A program made the position numbers and the translations under genes. From Lutibacter sp. A80 (GTDB lineage Bacteria > Bacteroidota > Bacteroidia > Flavobacteriales > Flavobacteriaceae), in NCBI RefSeq assembly GCF_022429645.1, contig NZ_CP092480.1, forward strand, positions 647,501-711,500: a stretch of DNA of 64,000 nucleotides, given 5' to 3'. The notes under the pieces were generated by a model. The model was not told where the DNA came from and did not search any database. It saw nothing but the letters and a program-made list of their open reading frames with translations. Every line of letters starts with the position of its first letter. Within the stretch, counting starts at the first letter, position 1. This document shows positions 45,987-55,800 of the stretch, in pieces.

Positions 45987-46424
45987 TCAAATTAAAATTC
46001 GAATATTATTAACTGGGATTATTTCTATCTTATTCAAAATAGTATCTCTAATAATTAGTCTAAAATCAAATTTCTTATATCTATCCAATAAATCAAAATC
46101 ATTTTTTACTCGATATTTTATTCCATTATGAAATCTTTTTAGTAACTCATCTTTTGATAGAATTTTATAATTATCTATTTTACTCAGATTAGTTATTATT
46201 GATTTCTTTTCTTGATTTTTTTTGAAATATATAAATTTTGAATGATTACAAATTAAGTAAGAATCTTTTATACTACCGTGCCATATTATTTTTTGGTTAC
46301 AAGCATTCAAATCTTTGTCATAAATAAAATAGATTCTTTCTGTATTTCTCGGAATAAAAATTAAAATCATTAATATAATCAAAAGAGCTGACGCTATTAA
46401 GTATTTGTATTTTTTCATTTTCAA
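45987..46424 (-). CDS. Hypothetical single-helix membrane protein
   Basis: Not recognised. The 145-residue product has one N-terminal membrane helix (KYLIASALLIILMILIFI) with the rest probably periplasmic, rich in Lys, Ile and Asn. The stop lies 13 bp from the border of the attC-like element. It is a single-gene unit. Confidence 0.68.
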   Translation of the reverse strand: MKMKKYKYLIASALLIILMILIFIPRNTERIYFIYDKDLNACNQKIIWHGSIKDSYLICNHSKFIYFKKNQEKKSIITNLSKIDNYKILSKDELLKRFHNGIKYRVKNDFDLLDRYKKFDFRLIIRDTILNKIEIIPVNNIRILI

Positions 46425-46470
46425 GATTTGTTATTTTATACTCAACTCGTAATTTTTTATTCGTAATAAA

Positions 46471-46575
46471 TTACAACTCGTTATATACTACATTCATATT
46501 TGTTTATCCCAGTTAGCTTACTCAGATAAAAGAACATTATAGTTGTTTTTTAACTCAATTCTTTTTATCTACTGG
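46471..46575 (-). repeat. Family B element, copy 4 (internally shortened)
   Basis: ACAACTCGTTATATACTACATTCATATTTG and GTTTATCCCAGTTAGC match the left half of family B. The centre is deleted, and the end TTTTAACTCAATTCTTTT matches the tail. Confidence 0.55.
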
Positions 46576-46578
46576 CTT

Positions 46579-46992
46579 TTATTCGGAAAACACCTCATTA
46601 TTATTTGAAAATGATTTAAATTCTATAGAGTTTCCACTATAATCAAAAACAAACATTGTCATCTGTTCTCCAACCTTTCCTTCGTACCTCTTTTGTGGTT
46701 TAACTATAAAATCAATTTTTTCCGATTTCAATTTCTTTTCAACTCTTTCAAACTCACTTTTTTCTAATAAACACCCAAAATGAGGAATTGGAACATTTAT
46801 TCCGTCTACTTTTCCACAATAATCCAATTCAGGAAATTTATTACTAACGTGAGCAGATAATTGATTGTCGAAAAAATCAAAATCAATCCAAGATTTAGTA
46901 GACCTTCCTTCTTTACATCCTAAAATTTCTATATAAAATTTTCGTGTCGACTCAATGTCTTTTACTTTAAAAGCGAAATGAAATATACTCAT
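46579..46992 (-). CDS. VOC-family dioxygenase-like protein
   Basis: The 137-residue protein has the vicinal-oxygen-chelate fold. HFAFKVKDIESTRKFYIEILGC opens the first unit, VPIPHFGCLLEKSEFERV the second, and the DYSGNSIEFKSF ending supplies the last metal-site acid. Candidate ligands are the first His, the His in PHFG and a Glu near the end. Substrate unknown. It is a different subfamily from the VOC gene at 24.8 kb. Confidence 0.88.
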   Translation of the reverse strand: MSIFHFAFKVKDIESTRKFYIEILGCKEGRSTKSWIDFDFFDNQLSAHVSNKFPELDYCGKVDGINVPIPHFGCLLEKSEFERVEKKLKSEKIDFIVKPQKRYEGKVGEQMTMFVFDYSGNSIEFKSFSNNNEVFSE

Positions 46993-47036
46993 ATTTTATT
47001 TTTTTATCTTTTTGTTCGGTTTTTCAGCAACGGACT

Positions 47037-47161
47037 AGTACAAGAAAAGTAGGGTAGTTGTAAGCGATACTTTTAGGATAGACAATTTTGCTGGTTTTTG
47101 TCAATTCTATTTGCAAATAGAATCATTCCATTCTGAAATTCAGGAACAATGTTTTGTTATC
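47037..47161 (-). repeat. attC-like element, family C (degenerate)
   Basis: Starts GCAACGGACTAGTACAAGAAAAG, ends AACAATGTTTTGTTATC. TTCTATTTGCAAATAGAAT is a near-perfect central hairpin. Left part resembles the element at 60628-60757. Confidence 0.5.
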
Positions 47162-47174
47162 AATTTATTAGATT

Positions 47175-47363
47175 CTAATTACGTACAGTTTTGAAATTTC
47201 CTAAAATTAAAGACATCAATACGAGTCCAATTCCAATTCCAATGAAAGAACCTTTTGCAAAATCTGGCAATACAAAATATTGAGAGAAAATTTGTGAAGC
47301 CGCAATAACAAACATTCCAATTGATAATAAAATTAATGTTTTTCTTTTCGTTATTTTTTTCAT
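47175..47363 (-). CDS. Small two-helix membrane protein
   Basis: The 62-residue product has two hydrophobic segments (LILLSIGMFVIAASQIF and GSFIGIGIGLVLMSLIL) with basic ends. Function unknown. It is a single-gene unit between attC-like elements. Confidence 0.6.
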   Translation of the reverse strand: MKKITKRKTLILLSIGMFVIAASQIFSQYFVLPDFAKGSFIGIGIGLVLMSLILGNFKTVRN

Positions 47364-47431
47364 TTGGTTTTAGATTTTAAATAATTAGTATTTCAATTTA
47401 AGCATTTGTTATATTTTTTTATCAAAATACT

Positions 47432-47536
47432 GCTAACGATCTCGTATTAAGATTTGTACAACTTGAAAATCGTTTGTTGAATGTTTATCGTTTGTATTAG
47501 TTCAAATTTAAGCATAAATTTTATGAGTTGTTAGAC
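47432..47536 (-). repeat. attC-like element, family A copy 5 (central deletion)
   Basis: Starts GCTAACG, ends GTTAGAC, 105 bp. It lacks the GGAGATTTTTCGGACGTAGC segment present in other copies, consistent with loss of one arm of the central hairpin. It supplies the stop codon of the next gene (47531-47533). Confidence 0.75.
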
Positions 47537-48244
47537 ACAGTATTTTCTCTTTAGTTCTTGAGCTTCATCATAACTTTTATATCCCATTAATAGTAATCCT
47601 TCAGTGCAATTAATTTTCTTTTCTTTCAATTGTTTTCCTATATATTCTCGGTATTCTTCAAATCCTTTATATTGTTTTGGGATTAGCTTTATTGATTTTT
47701 TACCATCAATATTTCTCAATTTATCGTTAATTACTAAATTATAAATATTTCTCTCAAGTACATTTTGATGAGATTTGCTCTCAAGTTTAAAATTAAATGT
47801 TCTCGTTTTAGATTTATGAGTAATTGTCAAAGAATTGCTTATTCCTAAACTCCTTTTTTCAGTTGGATTTCTATAAATCATATTAATTTTCTTGTTGTAG
47901 TAAGCATCAATTAATAATTCGAAATCAGTTATTTCCTCATAAATTATTTTCTCATTGTAGTTTATAATCAATTCGTTTGCATCTAATTCTAGGAATCCAT
48001 TTTTCTCATTTTTAATTTTCTCAAAATCATAAAACTGATAAAAATAGGTGAAAATAATTAATAAAAAACCTAGAAACATTATTAAAAATAAAAGAGTACT
48101 TCCGGAATCAATATGAAACACTTTTTTATAAATAAAAGTAAAAATCAAGCTTGTTATTAATAGAAATAATCCCGAGAGGAAAATCGTTTCTGTATTAGAC
48201 ATTTTTTTCTTAATTATCTTATGAATGTAGGCTTTAAATGTCAT
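47531..48244 (-). CDS. Hypothetical two-helix membrane protein
   Basis: Not recognised. The 237-residue product has two membrane helices (about 20-38 and 50-71; the second includes TLLFLIMFLGFLLIIFTYF), a PH-like beta-rich middle, and a helical C-terminus (KSYDEAQELKRKYCV). A start at Met15 (48202) is an alternative. The last codons and TAA fall inside the right border of family A copy 5. Confidence 0.7.
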   Translation of the reverse strand: MTFKAYIHKIIKKKMSNTETIFLSGLFLLITSLIFTFIYKKVFHIDSGSTLLFLIMFLGFLLIIFTYFYQFYDFEKIKNEKNGFLELDANELIINYNEKIIYEEITDFELLIDAYYNKKINMIYRNPTEKRSLGISNSLTITHKSKTRTFNFKLESKSHQNVLERNIYNLVINDKLRNIDGKKSIKLIPKQYKGFEEYREYIGKQLKEKKINCTEGLLLMGYKSYDEAQELKRKYCV

Positions 48245-48257
48245 TCGGTTTATTGTG

Positions 48258-48386
48258 GCTAACGGGTTTTTATAAGATTTGCACTACTGGGAAATCGGAT
48301 ATTTTTCGTACGTAGCAAATAGTTTGTTGAATGTTTGTCGTTTGTATTAGTTCAAATTTAAGCATAAATTTTATGAGTTGTTAGCT
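48258..48386 (-). repeat. attC-like element, family A copy 6
   Basis: Starts GCTAACGGG, ends GTTAGCT, full body with CTGGGAAATCGGATATTTTTCG hairpin region. The next gene ends inside it (48371-48373). Confidence 0.78.
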
Positions 48387-48793
48387 ATAGTATTATCCTC
48401 GATAATTTTAATCAATCTTTCTTTATCGGATTCAAGAACATTGCTTAAATCTAATTCTATCGTTTTGTTTGATTGAAATATTCGTAATGTATTATTTATA
48501 AACTCATAAGAATTAATTTCATTAAACGTTAATCTTTTTTCTCGGAAATAAGTATTTATTCTTACTGTCATTCCCAATTTATTCCATTGGACATAATTTT
48601 TTCGAATAACTTTTCGTAGGAAATAAATAGAAAATAAGAGATATCCAGAAGCTTTAATCCATTTATTCCAATCCTCAGATAGGAAATCTGTGAATGTTCC
48701 GAATATAATCAATATTAGTCCTAGAAATAAGACTATCGGTTTAGTCCAATTTTCTTTTAAATTTGACATATCATCAAAGTAAATCTTTTTCAT
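48371..48793 (-). CDS. Hypothetical two-helix membrane protein, translationally coupled
   Basis: 140 residues from the ATG at 48793, preferred over a longer frame from 48823 because it forms an ATGA overlap with the stop of a 56-residue upstream gene. Two membrane helices (PIVLFLGLILIIFGTF and ASGYLLFSIYFL) are followed by a beta-rich PH-like region. The ending NTIANNS and stop are encoded by the repeat border, echoing the VANNS ending of the gene at 20.0 kb. Function unknown. Confidence 0.68.
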   Translation of the reverse strand: MKKIYFDDMSNLKENWTKPIVLFLGLILIIFGTFTDFLSEDWNKWIKASGYLLFSIYFLRKVIRKNYVQWNKLGMTVRINTYFREKRLTFNEINSYEFINNTLRIFQSNKTIELDLSNVLESDKERLIKIIEDNTIANNS

Positions 48794-48960
48794 TTTTTTA
48801 CAAATTTTTGAATAATTTTCCAAGTATATAGAATAGCAATCATAAAGTTAACTCCACTAATTAAATATTCTTGCTTTGAGTAATAATTCATTCCGATTAA
48901 TAATCCGAATAATATCCAAAAAAAGTTTAGTAAGTTTTCTCCATTAAACAATTTTTTCAT
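48790..48960 (-). CDS. 56-residue membrane microprotein upstream of a membrane gene
   Basis: A minus-strand frame from ATG at 48960 to TGA at 48790 encodes 56 residues. They include a hydrophobic segment (LLNFFWILFGLLIGM) and a second one (VNFMIAILYTW), with a basic tail (QKFVKK). Its stop overlaps the next start as ATGA, a strong sign of translational coupling, and it begins about 25 bp from the family B copy 5 border. It fits one transcription unit with the 140-residue membrane protein. Confidence 0.55.
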   Translation of the reverse strand: MKKLFNGENLLNFFWILFGLLIGMNYYSKQEYLISGVNFMIAILYTWKIIQKFVKK

Positions 48961-48984
48961 TTTAGTTCAATTTTTTTTATTGTA

Positions 48985-49206
48985 GCCAACATATTATATA
49001 CTTCACTTAAATTCGTTTATCCTGGTTACATTACCCGAATAAAAGAACATTATAGTTGTTTTTATTTTTTTATTCTACAATTTTTTAAAAGAACTAATTT
49101 AACAAAAAGCCTATTAAAACATTAAATATTTTTTATAGGATCAGAATTATATTGTTGTAAATTAATGAAGAATTTATTTTATTTTTAACTCAGTTGTTTA
49201 TTGGCT
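48985..49206 (-). repeat. Family B palindromic element, copy 5
   Basis: Starts GCCAACATATTATATAC, ends TTGTTTATTGGC. Contains GTTTATCC, AGCCTATTAAAACATTAAATAT and AATTAATGAAGAATTTAT family B blocks. Confidence 0.7.
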
Positions 49207-49212
49207 TCAGTA

Positions 49213-49785
49213 TTATTTTATTTTTATTTCCTTAACTAATGAAGAAATAGGTATCGCATAAACATTTGTCTCTTTAAGTAAGAAAATCACATCTTTCGTT
49301 TTTCCAATTAATTTTCCTGATTTAATTTCATTGTCTGCTAATTTTATTGAAATAGCATTCTGATTAATTATTTTTTCCTTTGTGTATCTTCCATAAAAAT
49401 CTGCTGATATATATAAATAAAAAATAAAACTTATTATAAAAAGAACGATTCTATATGTTTTGTACCAAGACTTTTTATCAAGTCCAAAGTTTGCTTTCGA
49501 GTAAGATTTCGGCCATTTATTTTTCCATAAAATGTCCAATTTAATTAGTATGGAAATAAATAGAGTAGATGCAGTAGCAAATAATAATATATAAAAATCG
49601 GAAAAAGGTGCAATCAGAAAGTCAAATACATCTGAATAATTAAAAATGTTTATCTCAAATTCAGAATATTTCTGATAATTAAAAAGCATACCTATTCCTA
49701 CAGCAATAATATAAGAGACAGTTATAACTGTTTGTACTTCCTTTATAATTAATTCATAAGTGTCTTTTATTAAACCTTTTTTCAT
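49213..49785 (-). CDS. Hypothetical membrane protein, three helices
   Basis: Not recognised. The 190-residue product has three membrane helices (about 18-36, 55-78 and 105-125) and a C-terminal soluble tail of about 50 residues (SGKLIGKTKDVIFLLKETNV). Single-gene unit. Confidence 0.68.
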   Translation of the reverse strand: MKKGLIKDTYELIIKEVQTVITVSYIIAVGIGMLFNYQKYSEFEINIFNYSDVFDFLIAPFSDFYILLFATASTLFISILIKLDILWKNKWPKSYSKANFGLDKKSWYKTYRIVLFIISFIFYLYISADFYGRYTKEKIINQNAISIKLADNEIKSGKLIGKTKDVIFLLKETNVYAIPISSLVKEIKIK

Positions 49786-49839
49786 TTCTTTAGTTATTGT
49801 TCAAGATATAAGTAGAGTAAAACCTTAATATGTTACAAT

Positions 49840-49940
49840 ATACCTGTTCTTAATTGTGTAGAAGGGTTGGACTATGGTTTCGTTGTGAAATTGTCTACAA
49901 GGACTATTTCGCCATTACCAAGCTATAGTTTAAAGATAGG
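49840..49940 (-). repeat. Degenerate attC-like palindrome
   Basis: GTTGGACTATGGTTT on the left and AAGCTATAGTTTAAAG on the right are partly complementary. It lies in the junction between two genes, but no border copies match well. Confidence 0.3.
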
Positions 49941-49969
49941 GTATTTAAATTTTTCCATTACTCAAATTC

Positions 49970-50428
49970 CTAATCTCTTTCTAAAGCAATAATATTGTTG
50001 TTGTTATTATAATACAGCAAAAGTATAGCGTTTTTAATTTGATAATGCTTAACTGCTTCTAAGTTGAATAAATCAGTCCATTCAGGTTCATTAATTTCTG
50101 TTTGTAAAATTTGTTCGAATGATATTTCACCATTTTCTTTAATTGTATAGTTTCCGTTATACCCATTTGTAACCCTAGTCCCAGATACATTTCCTTTTCC
50201 TTCAATATCAGGTTCGGTGAAATTTGCTGTAATATTCCCATTATTTATATCTAGCCAAGAATTTTCTTCTGTTTTGGTTATTTTCTTGCCGATATCTAAG
50301 TAATAGACTACTTTCCAATTTCCAGTTAAATCATATGTAATTTCGTCGTTATCTTTTGAACAGCCATTGACCATAAATATGACAAATATTAAAAATATCC
50401 AAATCTTAATTGAGGAATAAGCTTTCAT
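49970..50428 (-). CDS. Lipocalin/META-like lipoprotein
   Basis: The 152-residue protein has a lipobox (FVIFMVNGCSKDN, cysteine near residue 23) and a small beta-barrel-like body. It opens with DLTGNWKVVYYLDIGK, contains GNYTIKENGEISFEQ, and ends with YQIKNAILLLYYNNNN, a pattern seen in lipocalin-like and META-domain lipoproteins of Bacteroidota. Ligand unknown. Confidence 0.65.
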   Translation of the reverse strand: MKAYSSIKIWIFLIFVIFMVNGCSKDNDEITYDLTGNWKVVYYLDIGKKITKTEENSWLDINNGNITANFTEPDIEGKGNVSGTRVTNGYNGNYTIKENGEISFEQILQTEINEPEWTDLFNLEAVKHYQIKNAILLLYYNNNNNIIALERD

Positions 50429-50500
50429 ACTTTACTTTTTTTAATGATGCGAAATCTATTATTAGGTTGCGTTGATTCGGGAGTAGCTTACTGTCAACTC

Positions 50501-50588
50501 AGGGTTAATATATGATGGAAACTATAAAAGTATTTTAGTGAAAAATGAATACATTTTTACTTGTTTTTTACCACAGTACTTTGTTGGC
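50501..50588 (+). mobile_element. IS110-family 3'-end remnant at an attC-like border
   Basis: 88 bp nearly identical to 62868-62955. It encodes the transposase ending GLIYDGNYKS followed by the same 3' noncoding tail, which terminates at GTTGGC (50583-50588), the border of the next gene unit. The rest of the IS is absent. Confidence 0.78.
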
Positions 50589-50593
50589 AATAG

Positions 50594-51607
50594 TTATTTT
50601 ACATTTTCATTTATCCATTCCACTAAAAATTCTTTAAAAGATAAATCAACATTATATATTTCGTTTGTTTTCCAGTCTGTTCCTTTTATTGTCATAAAGT
50701 GATTAAGACCATCTATTTTTTGAAATTCGATACTTGGATTTCCAATTTTTTCTAATTTCAATTCACTCTCTTTTGGGTCCACTAAAACATCTTCTTTCCC
50801 AATAATTATCAAAGTTGGAAAATCAATATTCTGATATGTTTTTGTATTATCAATTCTAGCAAATTCAACGTTATGAGGCATTAAGTAATTAGAAAAAGCT
50901 TTTTTGTTTACGTTTATTTTTTTAGATTCCTTCTTTCCTATTTTCCATAATTCCCAAGCAGTTTTATTTGGATTCTTATCTATCAATTCATAAACATAAT
51001 TTATAGTATTTATTCGCTCTTCAGTGTTTTTTCCTATTATTAACTTATCATAATTTTTAATTCCATTCTCAATTTGATATTTTAATAATTCTCTTGGTTT
51101 TCCAATTGGTGCTGACCATTGAATTAAAAAATCAGGTTTTATATTTTGTTCAATTGATAAAGTTGTAACTATACCACCCAAACTGTGACCTAAAAAACCT
51201 ATTTTTTTGTTTTTTATAAATTTTGATTTTTCAAATGCTCTATAAATTTCAATAAAATCACTCGTATAAATTTTTGGTTGGTCATTATATTCTCCTGTAG
51301 ATTTTCCAACGCCTCTTTTGTCAAATCTAAAGACACCAATGTTGTTTTCTAGCAAATACTCTGTTAAATAATTATGAGCTTTTTGAGATATTTTTCCTGT
51401 TCCAGAAACTATGACAAGTATTTTATTATAGTTAGATTTTGGTGTTAATAATATTCCGAAAATTGTAATTGTTTCATTTATTGTTTTACTTATCTCTTCA
51501 ATATTATAGTCTTGAATGTTCTTAATTTCCTTTTCATTGTTGAATTTTCCTTGAGAAAAAATAAAGTTTGAAATAAAAAAAAATAATATGATTGATACTT
51601 TTTTCAT
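50594..51607 (-). CDS. Secreted alpha/beta hydrolase
   Basis: The 337-residue protein has a signal peptide (FFFISNFIFSQ) and an alpha/beta-hydrolase fold. The oxyanion region is VIVSGTGKISQ, FRFDKRGVGKS precedes the nucleophile elbow GHSLGG (Ser142), and IIGKEDVLVDP carries the likely acid. A late GLNHFM holds the catalytic histidine. It is probably a periplasmic esterase or peptidase of the acyl-peptidase-like group. Its start lies about 100 bp from the attC-like element at 51.7 kb. Confidence 0.85.
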   Translation of the reverse strand: MKKVSIILFFFISNFIFSQGKFNNEKEIKNIQDYNIEEISKTINETITIFGILLTPKSNYNKILVIVSGTGKISQKAHNYLTEYLLENNIGVFRFDKRGVGKSTGEYNDQPKIYTSDFIEIYRAFEKSKFIKNKKIGFLGHSLGGIVTTLSIEQNIKPDFLIQWSAPIGKPRELLKYQIENGIKNYDKLIIGKNTEERINTINYVYELIDKNPNKTAWELWKIGKKESKKINVNKKAFSNYLMPHNVEFARIDNTKTYQNIDFPTLIIIGKEDVLVDPKESELKLEKIGNPSIEFQKIDGLNHFMTIKGTDWKTNEIYNVDLSFKEFLVEWINENVK

Positions 51608-51710
51608 TATAAGATTTTAAATTAAAATCAAAAATATATATATGAAAATTTTGTACTATTAAAGAACTGTTAATTAGTGATTTTTTAACGGACTCTTTAA
51701 TTATTGTCAA

Positions 51711-51840
51711 CTAACGGTAAATTGTATGAGTAGTGTTAGATTGCGTGGTAGTTCCCTGTTAAACCACTATGCAGTTTAAGCGGGCTACAAACCTAGACAT
51801 TTGCTACTTTGCCTGCCATTACTTATACAAAATGTTGGTG
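51711..51840 (-). repeat. attC-like element, family C (TTGTAT arms)
   Basis: Starts CTAACGGTAAATTGTATGAG, ends TTATACAAAATGTTGGTG. Same inner arms as 38927-39057, with a degenerate central stem. It forms the border between the mosaic and the hybrid kinase gene. Confidence 0.72.
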
Positions 51841-51845
51841 TTTGG

Positions 51846-52818
51846 TTATTTTTTATAAGTCAAATATTTCAGTTTTCTTAATAGTTTCTCTTTCTCAATA
51901 GGTTTAGAAATATAATCCACAAAACCCATATTCAAATATTTATCCCTATCAGAAGTCATAGAATAGGCTGTTTGAGCAATAATTAAAGCCTTTGGATTAA
52001 TTTCAAACATTTTTTTAGCAGCTTCAATACCATTCATAATTGGCATCCTTATATCCATTAATACCACTTTAATCTCAGCATCTTGTTTATAATACGACAA
52101 AGCCTCTGCACCATTACTTGCATAAATTACGGTCACAGGAAGTTTATCAAAAAGCGCACGAAAAAATTCGATATTCACAGGTTCATCATCGACCACTAAG
52201 AGCTTCATTCCTTCTAAACCTCGAACGGTACTAGTAGTGTTATCTTTTGTAACAAGAGATGAAGTGTTCTTTATCAAGGGAATCGTAAAAGCAAAAGTTG
52301 TCCCTTTATCTATTTCTGAATCAACTGTCAATTTACCTTTGAGCAGATTCACAATTCCTCTAGAAATAGAAAGGCCAAGGCCTGTGCCTTCATGCATTTT
52401 ATCTGTTCTTGTCTCAAGCTGTTCAAAACGGTTAAAAATATCATTTAGCTTATCTTTAGGTATTCCGGTACCAGTATCACTTACAAAGAATGTTAAACGA
52501 TCTTTTGAACTGACCTTAAAACCAAACTTAATCGTTCCTTTGCATGTAAACTTCAAGGCATTACCAATCAGATTGGACAAGACCTGCTCCAAGCGTACAG
52601 CATCGGTACTAATTACTAAATCGGCATACTGAGAAGGCACCTCAGATGACAAGATAATATGTGCTTTTCCTTTTTGTTTTTTTACCTCATTAAAAGTAGC
52701 TTCGATATTGTCTATGATACGTTTTAGATGACAATCTACATATTTAAGTTTTAATTCATTGGCCTCAATCTTTGAAACATCGATAATATCATTAATCAAG
52801 CTTAACAATTGGTTGGAA
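51846..52818 (-). pseudogene. C-terminal half of a frameshifted hybrid histidine kinase (kinase + receiver)
   Basis: This frame encodes the rest of a histidine-kinase dimerisation helix ([17 protein letters not shown]). The HATPase domain follows with N box VLSNLIGNALKF, G1 DTGTGIPKDK, F box FNRFEQLE and G2 GTGLGLS. The receiver domain has acidic pair VVDDEPVN, phospho-acceptor in LMDIRMPIMNG, and KP in YISKPIEK. No start codon other than TTG exists. The frame simply continues the 1421-residue upstream product after a 1-nt-type frameshift at about 52810-52825, so the two were one gene of about 1745 codons. Confidence 0.85.
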
Positions 52819-55800
52819 CTATGCTATATATCTTTTTCGTGTTTCAAAGTCTATGTTCTCATCATCTAGCAGATCAGCAAAGCCTACAACACCATTCATA
52901 GGTGTACGTATCTCATGACTCATATTTGCCAAAAACTGATCCTTGTATATATTAGCCACTTCGGCTTTTTGTTTGGCTTCTTTTAATTCGTTTTCAAAAG
53001 CTTTTTTATCACTTAAATCAATAAATGAACCAATAATACTTTTAACATTTCCTTTCTCATCTATTTCAAAAGGAGAATCTACGGAATAACACCACAACCA
53101 TTGTCCGTTCTTATGCTTAAAACGATATTCAATTGGCAGGAACTCACGGTCTAAAATAAGCTGTGCCATGTGTTCTTTTACTGCAGGCAAATCATCGGGA
53201 TGAAAAAGAGTAAAAAATTCATCTTTTGATAATGCATTTATTTCATCAATACTATAACCTAATATTTTACTATATCTATAATTCATAAATATATTGGTGC
53301 CTTTATGAATATCGTAAATGTAGATACCATTTGGCGAAGTATTGGCAATGCGTTCTACAAACTGCTTTTCTTTTAAAATCTCTTCTTCTGCTTTTTTACG
53401 GTCAGTAATATCCCTGACAAGGGTCATAATATGTGGTACTCCATTATAATCAAAAATATGTGCGTTAATTTCCACAGGAATTTCAGTTCCATCCTTCTTT
53501 CTGTGTATTCCCTCTATAATTTGCTGTTTTTGATTTAGCAATTTTTCACGCTTAATTGCATGGCCCTGTTCTTTATCCAGTTTTTCACTATTTAAGTCGC
53601 TAGCCGACAACTGGAGTAATTCTTCTTTTGAGTATCCATAACGTTCACAGGCAATTGAATTACACTCAATAAATTTCCCGAATCCTTTTTCTTGGAATGG
53701 ATGCACCAATACCGCATCACTAATACCTTCAAATAAAGCTTTGAATTTTTTTTCTGATTTTTGAATTTCTTGCTCCGCATTTTTACTTTCCGTAATGTCA
53801 ATAAAACTAATAAGTACCTCTTGTATTTCGTTGTTGGAATCAACAACAGGAAAACCATTGACCAAAAGCCATACTATATCATTCTTTTCCTGTACAGCTC
53901 CGAGTATTTGATTTTGTAATACTTTTTTACTATTGATTACCCTGCTTACTGGATAATCATCTATTGCCATTTGAGTGTTGTCTTCATGTACAAATTTCCA
54001 GCGCGGATCAATGGCTTTCACCCCATTTAACTGGTCTGTTTTTATGCCTAATAACTCTCCAGCTTTATCATTATTAAATACAATGCCAGAATCTCTACCA
54101 TGTACAACCACTCCAATATTTACATTAGTAATCAGATCTTTATAGCGTTTTTCGTTCAGCTCTGCTTTTTCTTTGGCCTCCAATAAAGCTTTTTCCCATT
54201 GTTTACGGTCCGAAATGTCTTTAATTAATGCTACAGAATACAAAATATTATTCTGCTCATCTTTTGCTGTTGTTACGGTAAGTTGCCCCCAAATGGTATG
54301 CCCATCTTTATGAATATAGCGCTTATCCATTTTATACGAATCAATATCACCTTTCATCAAAGAGGTATATTGTGCCATATCGGCTTCGATATCATCAGGA
54401 TAGGTAAACTCAGGAAATGTCATATTGACAAGTTCCGCACTGGAGTAGCCCAGTATATTTTCAAGCTCTGGATTTACCGATAATAATTGACCTTTTGTAG
54501 AGACTGTGGAAATACCTAAACCAGCCGTATCAAATACGGTTTTATAACGTTTTTCGCTGTTTCTAAGCTCTTGCTCTACTTTTAGCATATAGCTTATGTT
54601 TACAAAAGTAATTACCAATCCATCAATCTTTTTATCCGTAGTAATAAATGGGCTAATTCTTCTTAAGAAAGTAACCCCATCTTGATCACAGACTTCTGAT
54701 TCGATAGACTTTAAGTTTTCAAGAACATTAGAGCAATCTGAAATCATTGTTTGACGGTATTCTTCTGGAAAATTAGATGCAAAACTGGCAATGCTGCGCC
54801 CTTCATCCTCAACTTTCAAATTAAAGTGTTTCTGAAGGGCAGGAGTAAACTTTCGAATGCGTAAGTCAACATCCAAAAATAAGGTACCTATTTCGGTAGC
54901 ATTCAGTAGGTTATTAACATCATCATTAAGGTAAGATAGTTCACGATTTTTTTCTTGTATTTCCGCATTAACGGTATATAACTCTTCATTAACCGATTGC
55001 AACTCTTCGTTAGTACTTTGCAATTCCTCATTACTGGCCATTAATTCTTCGTTAGACGATTGCAGCTCCTCGTTACTGGTTTCAAGTTGCTCTACAACAT
55101 TCTGTAACTGACTCTTATTTTCTTTTAATTCGTCCTCCAATTCTGCAACACGCTGTTTACTAATTCCATCTCCTTCCGTATTTTTTAAGGTAATTGTTTT
55201 CTTGGGAGTCTTTTGTTTATCGTTGCTAAAATGAATGACATAAACATCACCCACTCCTTCAAAATCGATAATCTTACGAAATCCCAAGTCAAAGAAATAG
55301 TCTTGATTACCTATTTTATTATCAACATCCGAGATAATTACCTCAGCATTTTCTTTTTCTACTTTACGTATTCCACTACGAATAATTGTAGCCATTTCTT
55401 TACTAACCAATCTAAGTAAATTGCTCTGAAATACGCCTTGATTTACCGATAGCCGTGTGGTAATATCACCATTTACAAAAAGAATATTGAAATCAGTATC
55501 AGTAAAAACCATGGCAGGACTATACTGTTGTCCCATATATTTATAAAACACATTTTCAGGGTTTTGCTTAAATCGGTATTCAAAGCTGGGTTGTATTTGT
55601 GTTTCTCGGCTTTTTAAACTTAACGTACTAATGCGATCTTGAAGAACCTCCTCCATGGGCATACGTTTGGTATCTACCACACATTTATAAATTTTCCATT
55701 TAGAATTTACAAGTTTAAAATACTTTGATTGATGTCCCAACGACTCGCTGTTTCCCAATACCAAAAAAGCATCCTTTTTAAGTGCAAACTGAAAATTCAT

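Noticed and set aside
55213..55419. Short plus-strand frame inside the hybrid kinase
   Set aside because: A shadow of the large minus-strand gene; no independent coding signal.
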